Positions 17,584 through 26,556 are shown, counted from the first letter of the stretch. The stretch: DNA of 64,000 bases from Micromonospora sp. CP22 (GCF_009712475.1 NZ_VCJO01000008.1:1-64000), one strand, 5' to 3'. Numbers and translations are program-made. The notes: generated from the letters alone by a model not told the origin.

Positions 17584-19020
17584 ATGCTCGACTCCCGAAC
17601 CGGCCTGGCACCCCGCGGCGTCGTGCGGCCCAACCTGCCGCTCGGCGTCGTCGTGGCGATCTCCTGCCTGGCCCAGTTCACAGTCGTGCTCGACGCCACG
17701 ATCGTCACGCTCGCGCTGCCCGACATGCGTGCCAGCCTCGACATGTCGGTCAGCCAGCAGCAGTGGGTGGTCAGTGGATACCTCATCGCCTTCGGCGGTT
17801 TCCTGCTGCTGGCGGCCCGGGCCGGTGACCTGTTCGGTTACCGGCGGGTCTTCCTGACCGGCACGGTGATCTTCACCCTGGCCAGCCTCGCCGGTGGACT
17901 CGCCACCAGCCCCTGGATGCTCCTGGTGGCCCGCGTCTTCCAGGGCCTCGGCGCTGCGGCCCTGTCACCCACCAGCCTCAACCTGATCACCGCCAGCCAC
18001 AGCGACGAGGACCGTCGCGAGCGAGCCGTCACGCTGTGGAGCCTGATGGGCGCCCTCTCCAGCGTCGCCGGGCTCATCCTCGGCGGCGTCCTGACCGCCG
18101 GGCTGAGCTGGCACTGGGTCATGTTCGTGAACGTCCCGCCCGGCCTCATCCTGCTCGTCGCCGGCCTGCTCTGGCTGCTGCCTGACCGCGACACCGGCGA
18201 ACGCCGTCGCCTGGACCTCCCGGGTGCGCTCACGGCGACCCTCGGCATCGGTGCCCTGACCTACGGCTTCTCCGAGGTCGCCACCGACGGCTGGACCGAG
18301 ACGAACGTGCTGGTCGCCCTGATCGCCGCCGCCGTGCTGCTGATCGGCTTCGTGGCCGTGGAGGCGAAGAGCCGTCATCCGCTGATTCCGCTGGCCATCT
18401 TCCGCCTCCGCACCGTCAGCATCGGAAACTTCCTGATCTTCTGCATGGGTGTCACGATGACGGCCGGGATGGTCCTGCTCTCCCTGTACTTCCAGGAGGC
18501 GCTCGACTACGACCCGTTCAGCACGGGTCTCTCGCTGCTCCCGATGTCCGCCATCGTGATCGCCGGTGGTCTCGGTGCCCGCCAGCTCCTGCCCAAGGTC
18601 GGCACCCGACCGCTCCTGCTCGCCGGCGGTCTCGTCACGGCCGTGGGCCTGCTCTGGATGACCAGGATGCCGGCGGAGCCGGCCTACCTGACCCACGTCC
18701 TGGGCCCCACCCTGGTGACCGGCCTCGGCATGAGCCTGCTGCTGCCTGCGGCGACGGTGACCAGCACCACCGGTGTGGCACCCGGCGATGACGGCGCAGC
18801 GTCCGGTCTGCTCAACACCTCGCGCCAGATCGGCGGGGCGGTCGGTCTGGCCGTCCTGGTCACCATCGCCACCACGACCACTGAGCGGGCCCTGCCTGAC
18901 ACGACGCCAGTCGAGGCCGTCGTGGACGGATTCCACGCCGCCTTCCTGGTCAACGCCGCTGTGATGCTGGCGGCCACCTTCGTGGCACTAGCCCTGCCGA
19001 GGTCCGGGCGACAGTCCTGA
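17584..19020 (+). CDS. DHA2-family MFS multidrug/metabolite exporter, 14 membrane spans
   Basis: 478 residues from the ATG at 17584 with GAGGAG upstream. The first span carries LDATIVTLALPDM, a signature of the EmrB/QacA (DHA2) group, followed by QWVVSGYLIAFGGFLLLAARAGDLFGYRR, which contains the conserved loop between spans 2 and 3. The hydrophobic profile fits 14 spans in the cytoplasmic membrane and proton-driven efflux. Its position behind a TetR gene with a shared operator and next to the biosynthetic genes suggests that it exports the cluster's product and gives self-resistance. The substrate is inferred from context only. Confidence 0.92.
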   Translation: MLDSRTGLAPRGVVRPNLPLGVVVAISCLAQFTVVLDATIVTLALPDMRASLDMSVSQQQWVVSGYLIAFGGFLLLAARAGDLFGYRRVFLTGTVIFTLASLAGGLATSPWMLLVARVFQGLGAAALSPTSLNLITASHSDEDRRERAVTLWSLMGALSSVAGLILGGVLTAGLSWHWVMFVNVPPGLILLVAGLLWLLPDRDTGERRRLDLPGALTATLGIGALTYGFSEVATDGWTETNVLVALIAAAVLLIGFVAVEAKSRHPLIPLAIFRLRTVSIGNFLIFCMGVTMTAGMVLLSLYFQEALDYDPFSTGLSLLPMSAIVIAGGLGARQLLPKVGTRPLLLAGGLVTAVGLLWMTRMPAEPAYLTHVLGPTLVTGLGMSLLLPAATVTSTTGVAPGDDGAASGLLNTSRQIGGAVGLAVLVTIATTTTERALPDTTPVEAVVDGFHAAFLVNAAVMLAATFVALALPRSGRQS

Positions 19021-19502
19021 CACCGGGTGCCAGTCGGGCCGCGAGACGGACACGACCGACGCCGGTGGCCGGTCGGCCGGTCCGGTGGTGACTCCTCCTG
19101 GTCGATAGTGACGCCCCCGACGGCGAGGCGCTCGGCGGCCAGCAGCGCGGCGAACCTGTCGTCGGCGGTGGCGTCCGGCAACCGGCCCAGCGCCAGCGCT
19201 GCCGGGGCGGCGTCGCCCACGGCCGACGCGTCGGTCCACATCGCGTGGGCCTTCCGCAGGGGCGGCGCGGGCCCGGTCCGGGTCGATCTCCGCAGCGGCG
19301 CGCAGCTCCAGCGCCCGGCCAGGTCGGCCCGCAGCCCTCCGGCCCGGGCCAGAGGGGCGGTCGTGCCGATGCGGTCGAGTTGGCCCGGACCGAGGCTGCG
19401 GGTGACCTGGCTGTGACCAGGTCTGACCCACCGGGGTCCGGGGCACGCGGCAGGGCAGCGCGCGGGTTCGCCTGAGAACGCGGTCTCGGCGGACGGCCGT
19501 CG
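19021..19502. other. Gap with a possible decayed coding remnant
   Basis: No complete gene. On the minus strand around 19240-19100 a stretch reads MWTDASAVGDAAPAALALGR and onward without stops, and neighbouring frames show similar Ala/Leu-rich stretches, which looks like a decayed gene crossing frames. I do not recognise it. No clear terminator hairpin for the exporter was found. Confidence 0.3.
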
Positions 19503-20567
19503 TCACCGCATCGGGTGGCGCACCGCGAAGTCCCACACGATCTCGCTGGCGTCGGGGCCCGCGCGGTCGGTGTAGCGGCCCTCGCCGTTCGGGCCGGGCC
19601 AGGCGTGGCCCATGCCCTGGACGAGGTACGCCTCGACCAGCGACGAGCCGTCCGACGTGGTGATCGTCGAATGCGTGTACGCGTGTCGTCCCGCGTCCGC
19701 TGGTACCGACACGGTCTCCTCGGTCAGGGCGAGGCTGTCGTTGGGCAGCCCGTCGTCGACGAGATCACCCACCGCAGTCCAGTGGGCGACGAGTCGGGTG
19801 GCGACCAGGGGCGGCACGACCTCGTCCCGCTCGCCCTGGATGACAAGCAGCGGCACCTGGCGGGCGCGCTCGCCCATCTGTGCCCAGGCCTGCCGTGCCG
19901 TGTCCAGCGGCGACGTCGAGTCCGGGTCGTCCGGGTCCACCTGGTTGAGCCCGTACTCACCCCCGGCGACCGAGGTCACCGTGGCGAAGACGTCGGGATA
20001 GGTGGCGGCGAGGATGACTGCGGTTCCCGCTCCTGACGACGCGCCGGCCACGTGTACCTGCGCCGGATCCGCGTCGTACTCCTCGACCACCTGGCGGGCG
20101 ACGCCGGCCAGCAGCGCGGGTTCACCTGTGTGCCGCTGCTGCTCACGGGGGTCAGCCGAGTTCCAGCAGGCGATCACGTTACGTGAGATCAACTGTGTGG
20201 GATAGACGACGATGAAGCCTTCCCGGTCGGCCAGGTTGTTGAACTGGGTCGTCGCCTTCATCGAGTTCCACCCGTAGCCGGTCATCGCGCAGCCGTGGAT
20301 CGCCATGACCACCGGCAGCCGGGCAGTCCCGTCGTGCTGGGGCGGGAGATGGACCTGGTAGCGCTGCGAACCGGCCGGCCCCTCGTAGACGTGGTTGCGG
20401 TCGCCCTCGCCCATCTGCCAGGGCAGGCCGAGCTGAAGGGCGGCGACGCCGAGGCTGGCGACGGCCACCACTGCGGCGAGGGTGCCGGAGACGATCCGCA
20501 GCCACCGTCGGGGACGGCGGGCCTCGACGTCGGCATTCATCGTGGCGTGGGCAGGGGTGGTGGACAT
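19503..20567 (-). CDS. Secreted PHB-depolymerase/LpqC-family esterase
   Basis: 354 residues. The N-terminus has a basic stretch (RRPRRWLR) then a hydrophobic segment (IVSGTLAAVVAVASLGVAALQL), a signal peptide or anchor placing the enzyme outside the membrane. The catalytic triad is visible: Ser177 in GASSGAG, Asp in QGERDEVVPP, His in GMGHAWPG. The AIHGCAMTGYGWN oxyanion region is typical of polyhydroxybutyrate-depolymerase-like esterases, which also include feruloyl and acetylxylan esterases. It stands alone, convergent with the exporter. The substrate, a polyester or plant ester, cannot be decided from sequence. Confidence 0.88.
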   Translation of the reverse strand: MSTTPAHATMNADVEARRPRRWLRIVSGTLAAVVAVASLGVAALQLGLPWQMGEGDRNHVYEGPAGSQRYQVHLPPQHDGTARLPVVMAIHGCAMTGYGWNSMKATTQFNNLADREGFIVVYPTQLISRNVIACWNSADPREQQRHTGEPALLAGVARQVVEEYDADPAQVHVAGASSGAGTAVILAATYPDVFATVTSVAGGEYGLNQVDPDDPDSTSPLDTARQAWAQMGERARQVPLLVIQGERDEVVPPLVATRLVAHWTAVGDLVDDGLPNDSLALTEETVSVPADAGRHAYTHSTITTSDGSSLVEAYLVQGMGHAWPGPNGEGRYTDRAGPDASEIVWDFAVRHPMR

Positions 20568-20636
20568 GTACCCAGGAAAGCGCGTCCGCCGCCGACATGT
20601 CAGTGGCGTGCTGTCATGACCGCGTGTGACGTGGTG

Positions 20637-21473
20637 TCACTTGTCGTTGTCGCTGGTCACCGGATGGGTCCGCTGCCGTGCCGATTCGTACAGCACGACG
20701 GTCGCGGCGGTCGCCGCGTTCAGGGAACTGGCGGCCCCGGACATCGGGATCCGGACAAGCTGGTCGCAGGCCTCACGCCAGCCGGAGCTGAGACCGGTGG
20801 TCTCATTGCCGACCAAGATCAGCGTTGGTTGCCTGAAGTCGTGATCGGCGACATCCAGCGTGCCCAGCTCATCGGTTCCCACGACGCTCATGCCGATGCC
20901 GCCGGCGCGGACGTCGCCGACCCAGGACAGCACGGCCTGGCGTGTGGGCACCCGGACCACGGGCAGAGCGAACAGCGATCCGGTGCTCGCCCGGACTGCC
21001 TTCGGGTCGTACGCGTCGGCGGCGTGGCCGGTGATGATGACGCCGGAGGCGCCGAAGGCGTCCGCGGACCGGACGAGGGTCCCGATGTTGCCAGGGCTGG
21101 TCGGCCGGTCGAACACCACGGTCAGCATGTTCGGCCCGACCGGAATGCGGCCCAGGTCGTCCTCCGGCAGCGCGACCACGGCCAGCAACTCTGGCACGTC
21201 GTCCGCCTTACCTCCCAGCTCGTGCATCAGTTCACGGGAGACAGCGACCTTCTCGGCGCGGACCGTTTCCAGCGTCTCGCGCGCCCAACCGGAGAGCGCA
21301 GCGCTGTCGTCGTACAGCAGCTCTCGGATCTGCCAACCGTGTTCGACGGCCATCGCAATCGGACGCACGCCCTGCACGAGGAATTCGCCGCGACGCTGCC
21401 GCTTGGTCCGGTTACGCAGGAGAGCCTCCCACTGCTGGAATCGCGCGTTGCGACCACTCACCCGCAGAACCAC
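20637..21473 (-). CDS. TrmH/SpoU-family RNA 2'-O-methyltransferase
   Basis: 278 residues. An N-terminal substrate-binding domain (RGEFLVQGVRPIAMAVEHG) precedes the SPOUT catalytic domain with its three knot motifs: PGNIGTLVRSADAFGAS, LILVGNETTGLS and IPMSGAASSLNAATAATVVLY. It uses SAM to methylate the ribose of a tRNA or rRNA nucleotide. Some relatives confer thiostrepton resistance (Tsr-like), but most are housekeeping; nothing nearby indicates an antibiotic target. Single gene, minus strand, no evident operon partner. Confidence 0.9.
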   Translation of the reverse strand: MVLRVSGRNARFQQWEALLRNRTKRQRRGEFLVQGVRPIAMAVEHGWQIRELLYDDSAALSGWARETLETVRAEKVAVSRELMHELGGKADDVPELLAVVALPEDDLGRIPVGPNMLTVVFDRPTSPGNIGTLVRSADAFGASGVIITGHAADAYDPKAVRASTGSLFALPVVRVPTRQAVLSWVGDVRAGGIGMSVVGTDELGTLDVADHDFRQPTLILVGNETTGLSSGWREACDQLVRIPMSGAASSLNAATAATVVLYESARQRTHPVTSDNDK

Positions 21474-21521
21474 CCTTGTCCCCGCCTCCGTCGTACATCA
21501 CCCGCGCCACGCCTGGCACGC

Positions 21522-22355
21522 CTACCCGACATTGTCGTCAGTGCCAACCCCGTCCGGATCGGGGGTGTCCTGTCCGAGACCCCGACGGATCGCGATTTCG
21601 ACGGGTGAGTAGGCGCCGTCGGTCCGCTCCAATTCGTACGGCGCGGCCGGCATCAGCGGCGGCTGGGCCATGAAGCGCGGCCGTGTCCCGTGGTGCGGTT
21701 GCGCCGCGTGCACCAGGAACGGATGGCACAGAAAGACGTCGCCCGGGGATCCGGTGGCCAGGGCGACCGGCCGGTGTTCGGAGGCCGCCACCAGGTCGGG
21801 TGCCAGGTCCAGCCCGCTCGCCCCCTCCTCGCCGTACTTCTCCAGCACCTTCGGCACGTCGAGGTGTGAGCCGACCCGGATCCGGGTCGGCGCGTCCTCC
21901 TCACCGACCTCGCTGAACAGGAACAGCATCAGCAGCGCCCGGCCACGGGAACGCACATTCGTGAAGTACCAGCTCTCGCCCTCCGGCAGATAGCTGCCCT
22001 CGATGTGCCAGCCCGCGTCGTTCGGCTCCTCTTCGTGCGGGAAGCGCAGCGGGAACGTGCCCAGCGAGTAGCGCGGCTCCCAGCGTCCCGGGCCGACCAG
22101 CAGGTCGTACGCGTGATGGAGGAACGGGGAATTGGGCGCGGCGGCGAACGGCCCCTGCGCCATGCCCTCCACCCAGTGCACCGGCTGGGTCCACGTCGCC
22201 GGGTCGTCCGGGTCGCAGCCCGTCTCTCGCCACAGCAGCCGCGCGCAGTCCGCAGCCACCCGCGGCGCGACGGCACCGGCCAACTTGACGAAGCCGTCGC
22301 GAAGAAAGCGGGACACCAATGTCGTGTCATCCATGGCCCCATCATGCGGCGACAT
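21522..22355 (-). CDS. Phytanoyl-CoA dioxygenase (PhyH) family protein
   Basis: 277 residues. Starts at 22355 (GCGGGA five bases upstream); an internal ATG at 22334 is possible. The jelly-roll Fe(II)/2-oxoglutarate oxygenase pattern is present. The metal motif is WHIEGSY, with Glu where most members have Asp, the distal His is in FLVHAAQPHHGT, and the 2-oxoglutarate Arg is in GTRPRF. These enzymes hydroxylate or halogenate small molecules. It is a single minus-strand gene, divergent from the GyrI-like gene. Substrate unknown. Confidence 0.85.
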   Translation of the reverse strand: MSPHDGAMDDTTLVSRFLRDGFVKLAGAVAPRVAADCARLLWRETGCDPDDPATWTQPVHWVEGMAQGPFAAAPNSPFLHHAYDLLVGPGRWEPRYSLGTFPLRFPHEEEPNDAGWHIEGSYLPEGESWYFTNVRSRGRALLMLFLFSEVGEEDAPTRIRVGSHLDVPKVLEKYGEEGASGLDLAPDLVAASEHRPVALATGSPGDVFLCHPFLVHAAQPHHGTRPRFMAQPPLMPAAPYELERTDGAYSPVEIAIRRGLGQDTPDPDGVGTDDNVG

Positions 22356-22514
22356 CGATCCCGCTCACCCGACACTTCCCGCGCGGCTTCTGTCGGGTGT
22401 GGCGCAGCAGCGCCGCCGCACGATCGGATCGGAGGAACGACGATCAGCCGCAGCCGGTACGCCGTCGATCACCCCCAGCTCAGGTTCCGCCTACCTGTCG
22501 AAGGGAGCGACCAC

Positions 22515-23009
22515 ATGGATACCCGCATCGTCGACCATCCCGCGTTCCGGCTCGTAGGGCACGCTGCTCGCGTTCCGCTGATCCACCAAGGCATCAACCC
22601 GTACATCCGGCAGCACATCGCCGCGCTACCGGCCGAGGAGCACCTGCGCCTGAAGGCACTCGGCAACGCTGAGCCGAGCGGCCTGCTCGCGGTCAGCGAC
22701 GACCTCGACGCCGACTACGACGAGGGCAGCGAGCTGACCTACCTGCACGGGGTCGCCGTGTCCCCGGGCACGCCGATCCCGGGCGACCTCGACATCATCG
22801 AGGTCCCGGCCGGCAGTTGGGTGGTCCTCCGGACCACGGGGCCGCATCCGCAGACTCTTCAGAACGCCTGGGCCACGGCCGCCGCCGCATGGTTTCCCTT
22901 CAATCCGTGGCGGCTGCGGCCAGGCCCGGAGATCACCGCGATGCTCGATCCCACGAATGACTTCAGCATCGCGACCTGCGAACTCTGGCTGCCCGTCGAA
23001 CCGGCGTAG
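22515..23009 (+). CDS. GyrI-like / AraC effector-binding domain protein
   Basis: 164 residues from the ATG at 22515 with GAAGGGA upstream; the open frame extends further 5' but antisense to the PhyH gene, so the longer form is rejected. The sequence begins with RIVDHPAFRLVGHAARVPL and contains LLAVSDDLDADYDEGSELTYLHGVAV and VPAGSWVVLRTTGP, the pattern of the SHS2-type effector-binding domain found in GyrI and at the C-terminus of AraC regulators. There is no HTH domain, so it probably binds a small cationic or hydrophobic ligand and acts as a stand-alone sequestering protein. Confidence 0.8.
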   Translation: MDTRIVDHPAFRLVGHAARVPLIHQGINPYIRQHIAALPAEEHLRLKALGNAEPSGLLAVSDDLDADYDEGSELTYLHGVAVSPGTPIPGDLDIIEVPAGSWVVLRTTGPHPQTLQNAWATAAAAWFPFNPWRLRPGPEITAMLDPTNDFSIATCELWLPVEPA

Positions 23010-23261
23010 CGCCCCGACGAGCAGCTGCGGGCACCGCCACCAGGCCGGCACCGGGTGGGCGCCTGCGGGCCGTCCGCACCGGCTACCCGCCAACAACCAC
23101 ACGCTTCGCGACGTCCAGCAATCCCACAGCTGCCACTCGATCGGCGACCACCAGCTGTGGGGCGTCGTGCGCCCCCCAGGAACGTCGCGAGCACCCTCGC
23201 CGGAGAGCGAAGCAGAGCTCGACGTCTTCGGCGCGGGCAGTAGTAGCTACCCGGAGGTGTG

Positions 23262-24032
23262 ATGACCTATCGGTTTGTGACAGAGCGACATGACTACTCT
23301 GACCTGGCCAGCGGGGCGGTGCTGCGTTCGGCACCAGGCCATCCGGGCTTTCCCGTCCGCCTCGCATCGGAGGTGTTCCTCCGCGCGTGGCACGCCCTGG
23401 GACAACCCCGGCCTCTGACCGTATGGGATCCCTGCTGTGGCAGTGGGAACCTGCTAACCGTGTTGGGTCTGCTGCATCGGGACAAGATCGCGGGACTTGT
23501 CGCCTCGGACATCGCCGATGGCCCGCTCCGGCTGGCACGAGCGAACCTTGCTCTCCTGTCCGCCGAGGGCATGCGGAAGCGGGCAGCCGAGCTGGAAGAC
23601 ATGGCACACCGCTTCGGCCGACCGTCCTACAGGGAATCCGCCGAGGCTGCGCGGCGGCTGCAAGAGCTGCTTGCCCGGGGTGGCGGAGACCTCCCCCATG
23701 TGGTCGGACAGGCCGACGTCCTCGACCACCAGCAGGTGGCCGCATTCTTGACCGCGTTACCACCGCCGCAGCTCGTGTTGACCGACATGCCGTACGGCGA
23801 ACAGACCTCATGGCTGGGTTCACGTCAGGAGAAAAGCATTCCAGGCATGCTAGGGACACTCGCATCGGTGCTCCCCGCCGACACCATGGTCGCGTTGACG
23901 ACGCGAGGACGCCGCATCCGGCTGCCGGAAGGTGTCCATGCAACGGCGCGGTTCAAGACCGGAACGCGGGCGACTGTGCTAGTTCGTCTCGGGCACCTTC
24001 AATCCACGGTGGCCGGCACGTCCGAACGGTAG
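23262..24032 (+). CDS. aviRa: AviRa-like 23S rRNA methyltransferase
   Basis: 256 residues; the ATG at 23262 is chosen over an adjoining GTG because GGAGGTG sits at the right distance. The N-terminal block ERHDYSDLASGAVLRSAPG and FPVRLASEVF match what I recall of AviRa, the avilamycin-resistance enzyme that methylates G2535 of 23S rRNA. The Rossmann fold is clear: SAM loop VWDPCCGSGNLLTVLGLL and catalytic LVLTDMPYGEQTSW. Its substrate would be the large ribosomal subunit, blocking orthosomycin binding. No orthosomycin genes are in the window, so it may be acquired resistance or a methyltransferase with another role. The family call is firm; the exact target base is inferred. Confidence 0.78.
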   Translation: MTYRFVTERHDYSDLASGAVLRSAPGHPGFPVRLASEVFLRAWHALGQPRPLTVWDPCCGSGNLLTVLGLLHRDKIAGLVASDIADGPLRLARANLALLSAEGMRKRAAELEDMAHRFGRPSYRESAEAARRLQELLARGGGDLPHVVGQADVLDHQQVAAFLTALPPPQLVLTDMPYGEQTSWLGSRQEKSIPGMLGTLASVLPADTMVALTTRGRRIRLPEGVHATARFKTGTRATVLVRLGHLQSTVAGTSER

Positions 24033-24316
24033 CGTCCGGCGACCCGAGCGGCACCATCTGGAGCCATTACGCCGGCAGCGACCATTGTGCGTCACCAACC
24101 CACTGGGGTCTGGTGCTGCCATCAGATTGGCGCTGCCATCAGATCGTCCTCGGGGTCCACGCCGATTGGAAAATCGACTACTCGCCCAGCGGTCACCTCA
24201 TGGCTCGGTTCGCCAGCTGATTTGTCTACTTGCGCCCGCTTTGTCTGTTTTAAGACCTATCGTGTCCCTTGCGTGACAGCCCCAGCCAGCCCACCCCGTC
24301 GCACGAGGAGGACACG

Positions 24317-24949
24317 TTGTTTGGATCGACAAGATTGACATTGGGCGGATCGAGCAGTCCGGGAGGCCGTCGCAAGCTCAAGGCCGTCCTGGCCGGAGGG
24401 CTCGCCCTCGGCATCGGCGCGACGATCTCCCTCGCCGCCTGGAACGACTCGGAGTACGCCACGGGGACGTTCACCGCCGGCACCTTCAACATCGAGGGCA
24501 GCACGGACGACTCCGTCTGGGCGGAGCACGACACGCCCGGCACGGCGGCTGCGCTGGTCTTCAGCACCGGCTTCGACAACATCAGCCCCGGCGACGCGGT
24601 CGCTGCGCCGTTCGCCGTCCGCCTGACCGCAGACACCACGTACGACGCGACCGTCACGGTGGCCTCGGCCACCCCCAGCCTGCCTGCGTTCGCCGGGCTC
24701 ACCTACGGGATCGCGACCGTGCCGACCTTCGCGGACTGCAGCGAGACCCCAACGAGCCCGATCTGGATCGTGCCGCAGGGCACGGCGCTCGACTCGGTGG
24801 CTGGCGCGGCGACGTTCAACCTGACGCAGGGCCCTCCTCCCGCGCCTGGCGCTCCGGCATACCTGTGCTTCGTCGTGACGGCGGACGGCGCTCTGGTGCA
24901 GGGCTCGTCGGTCACGGAGACCTGGCAGCTTCTCGCCGAGTCCGTGTAG
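24317..24949 (+). CDS. SipW-dependent (TasA/CalY-like) secreted surface protein
   Basis: 210 residues from a TTG at 24317 behind GAGGAGG. After a basic start (GGRRKLKAVLAGGLALGIGATISLAAW) comes the typical SipW-processed signal ending in AAWNDSEYATGTFTAGTFNIEG, the hallmark of CalY/TasA-type proteins that are cut by the SipW signal peptidase and assemble outside the cell. The rest is a beta-rich Thr/Ala domain with one late Cys pair. A matching SipW-like peptidase is encoded 300 bases downstream. A surface fibre or matrix role is inferred from the family. Confidence 0.82.
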   Translation: MFGSTRLTLGGSSSPGGRRKLKAVLAGGLALGIGATISLAAWNDSEYATGTFTAGTFNIEGSTDDSVWAEHDTPGTAAALVFSTGFDNISPGDAVAAPFAVRLTADTTYDATVTVASATPSLPAFAGLTYGIATVPTFADCSETPTSPIWIVPQGTALDSVAGAATFNLTQGPPPAPGAPAYLCFVVTADGALVQGSSVTETWQLLAESV

Positions 24950-25195
24950 GTGGCAGCCGTGGTCAACCGTCGGGTGCCGGCCGGATCACCACGGCTTCTC
25001 CGAACCCGTGCCGTACTCGCTGCCGCCCTCGTCCTCGGCGTGGACACGACGTCCACGCTCGCGGCCTGGACCGACAGCGAGTACGGCACCGGGTCGTTCA
25101 CCGCACGCGTCTTCGGCACCGAGTCGCCCCACGGACTCGTCGTACGCCTGGACCGACATCCGCACGACCACGATGACGAAGGTACGTACCCCTGA
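24950..25195 (+). pseudogene. Truncated paralog of the SipW-dependent surface protein
   Basis: The GTG at 24950 follows directly on the previous stop. The signal region is intact (RTRAVLAAALVLGVDTTSTL, then AAWTDSEYGTGSFTARVFGTES) and closely parallels the upstream gene, but after GTES the frame runs into a His/Asp-rich tail and stops after 81 residues, where a full member has about 200. A second frame continues with SYAWTDIRTTTMT, so a frameshift is likely. It appears to be a duplicated and then broken copy; production of the short peptide cannot be excluded. Confidence 0.55.
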
Positions 25196-25263
25196 CATCG
25201 GTGGCACCTGTTCCGCCACCGCCTCCACCGATTCGCCGCCACGTCCACGTAAGGGTCCTGCAC

Positions 25264-26556
25264 ATGATGAGACGAGCACGTCGAGGGCGGGGCGTCATCG
25301 CCCGCGTCGGCGATCTGGCGCTGACCCTGCTCGCCGTCGGCGGGACGGTGTGCGTCGTCCTCGTCCCGCTGGCGTTCTTCTTCGACATCTCACTCATCCT
25401 GTTCAAGACCGGATCGATGAGCCCGACCATTCCCGCCGGGTCGCTGGCGGTGGTACGTGAGATCCCCGCGTCCGAGGTCAAGGTGGGCGACGTGGTCACC
25501 GTCGACCGCACGCCGCTTCCACCGATCACCCACCGGGTCGTCCAGATCGACGAGGGCGGTGGGCCCACCCGCCTGCTCACCCTGCGTGGGGACGCGAACG
25601 ACTCCAACGACTCCGCGCCGTACGCGGTGACCCACGTACGGCTCGTCACCTGGTCGGTGCCCAGGCTCGGGTACGCGGTGCGGGCCGTGTCGAACCCGTA
25701 CGCGACCAGTGCGATCACGGTCGGCACCGCCGTGATCGTCACCTGGGCGTTCTGGCCGCGCGCCACGGAACCGCCGACCCGGCGGCGTACGACGTGGCGC
25801 CGACGGCGAACGGGCCCTCCGGCGCCTGCCGAGGCGGGAACAGGTCCTGAGGTCGGCGCCCCGCCGAGCCGGACAGCGGCGCATGTCGAATCGACCGCCC
25901 GGCGGTTGTTCGTCATGGTGGCCGTGCTTCCGGGCGTCGCCGCCGCAGTCCTGGCCACGCCCGGTCAGGCACGGGCGGAACTGACCGAGGAGGTCATCCG
26001 GGGCAGGTACCTCACCCTGATATCGATCCGCGACGAGGCTCGCATGACATCGATGACACCGAGGGAGCCGGTGCCGTGGCAGGTGGGCGTCACCGCGCAC
26101 GCCCCGCACCCGGGCACGGTGACAATCACGCTGTCGGCGCTGGGCCCGCTCGTGGTCTCGACGAACGGACTCCAGGTCATGGTCGCCGTCTGCGCCGCCC
26201 GCTGGGTGAACGGCGCCTGTCCCGGCGGGCGGGGAGAGCAGGTTCTCGCCGAGGGCCCCGCCACCAGACTGGCCGAACGCCCGGTCCCCATCAGCACGAT
26301 GCGCTCCGACGAACAGCGTTGGGTACTCGTCACCGCGAGCCTGCTCCCGAACTCCACGGCCGCCGGCTCGGCCGACCTGATCCTCACGGCGACCGGACTC
26401 GGCGACAGGGCGGCGACCGGCGGCAAGGTCGACACGCTGCCACGCACCGGCACCGACCTGCGGACGCCGATGCTCGCCGGTGCGGGTGCCCTGCTCGTCG
26501 GCCTGCTGCTCATGCGCGCCACGCGCAGGAACCGGGTCAGGAAGGAACAGCCGTGA
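25264..26556 (+). CDS. SipW-type signal peptidase fused to an LPxTG-ending surface domain
   Basis: 430 residues from the ATG at 25264. Residues about 15-40 form a membrane span. Next is the ER/SipW-type catalytic core with Ser in FKTGSMSPTIPAGS and His in PITHRVVQI, using His where bacterial type I enzymes have Lys, then LRGDANDSNDS. A second span (YATSAITVGTAVIVTWAFW) ends the usual SipW. The chain then runs on: a Pro-rich linker, a third hydrophobic segment ending in an Ala-x-Ala site (AAAVLATPGQARA), a beta-rich domain, and a C-terminal DTLPRTGTD, hydrophobic span and basic tail, which is a sortase sorting signal. It looks like a SipW fused to a cell-wall-anchored protein. It lies among its likely substrates and overlaps the next gene by GTGA. 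Confidence 0.82.
   Translation: MMRRARRGRGVIARVGDLALTLLAVGGTVCVVLVPLAFFFDISLILFKTGSMSPTIPAGSLAVVREIPASEVKVGDVVTVDRTPLPPITHRVVQIDEGGGPTRLLTLRGDANDSNDSAPYAVTHVRLVTWSVPRLGYAVRAVSNPYATSAITVGTAVIVTWAFWPRATEPPTRRRTTWRRRRTGPPAPAEAGTGPEVGAPPSRTAAHVESTARRLFVMVAVLPGVAAAVLATPGQARAELTEEVIRGRYLTLISIRDEARMTSMTPREPVPWQVGVTAHAPHPGTVTITLSALGPLVVSTNGLQVMVAVCAARWVNGACPGGRGEQVLAEGPATRLAERPVPISTMRSDEQRWVLVTASLLPNSTAAGSADLILTATGLGDRAATGGKVDTLPRTGTDLRTPMLAGAGALLVGLLLMRATRRNRVRKEQP

Noticed and set aside
22005-23009. Longer GyrI-like protein starting inside the PhyH gene
   Set aside because: The extra part is antisense to PhyH and a good start with ribosome binding site exists at 22515.
24113-24143. Short tandem repeat GCTGCCATCAGAT, two copies
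   Set aside because: Only two imperfectly spaced copies in a non-coding stretch, with no clear regulatory meaning.
26453-26556. Frameshift joining two genes at the SipW C-terminus
   Set aside because: The frame is continuous from 25264 to the stop and the next gene starts by a GTGA overlap, so the fusion is real in this sequence.
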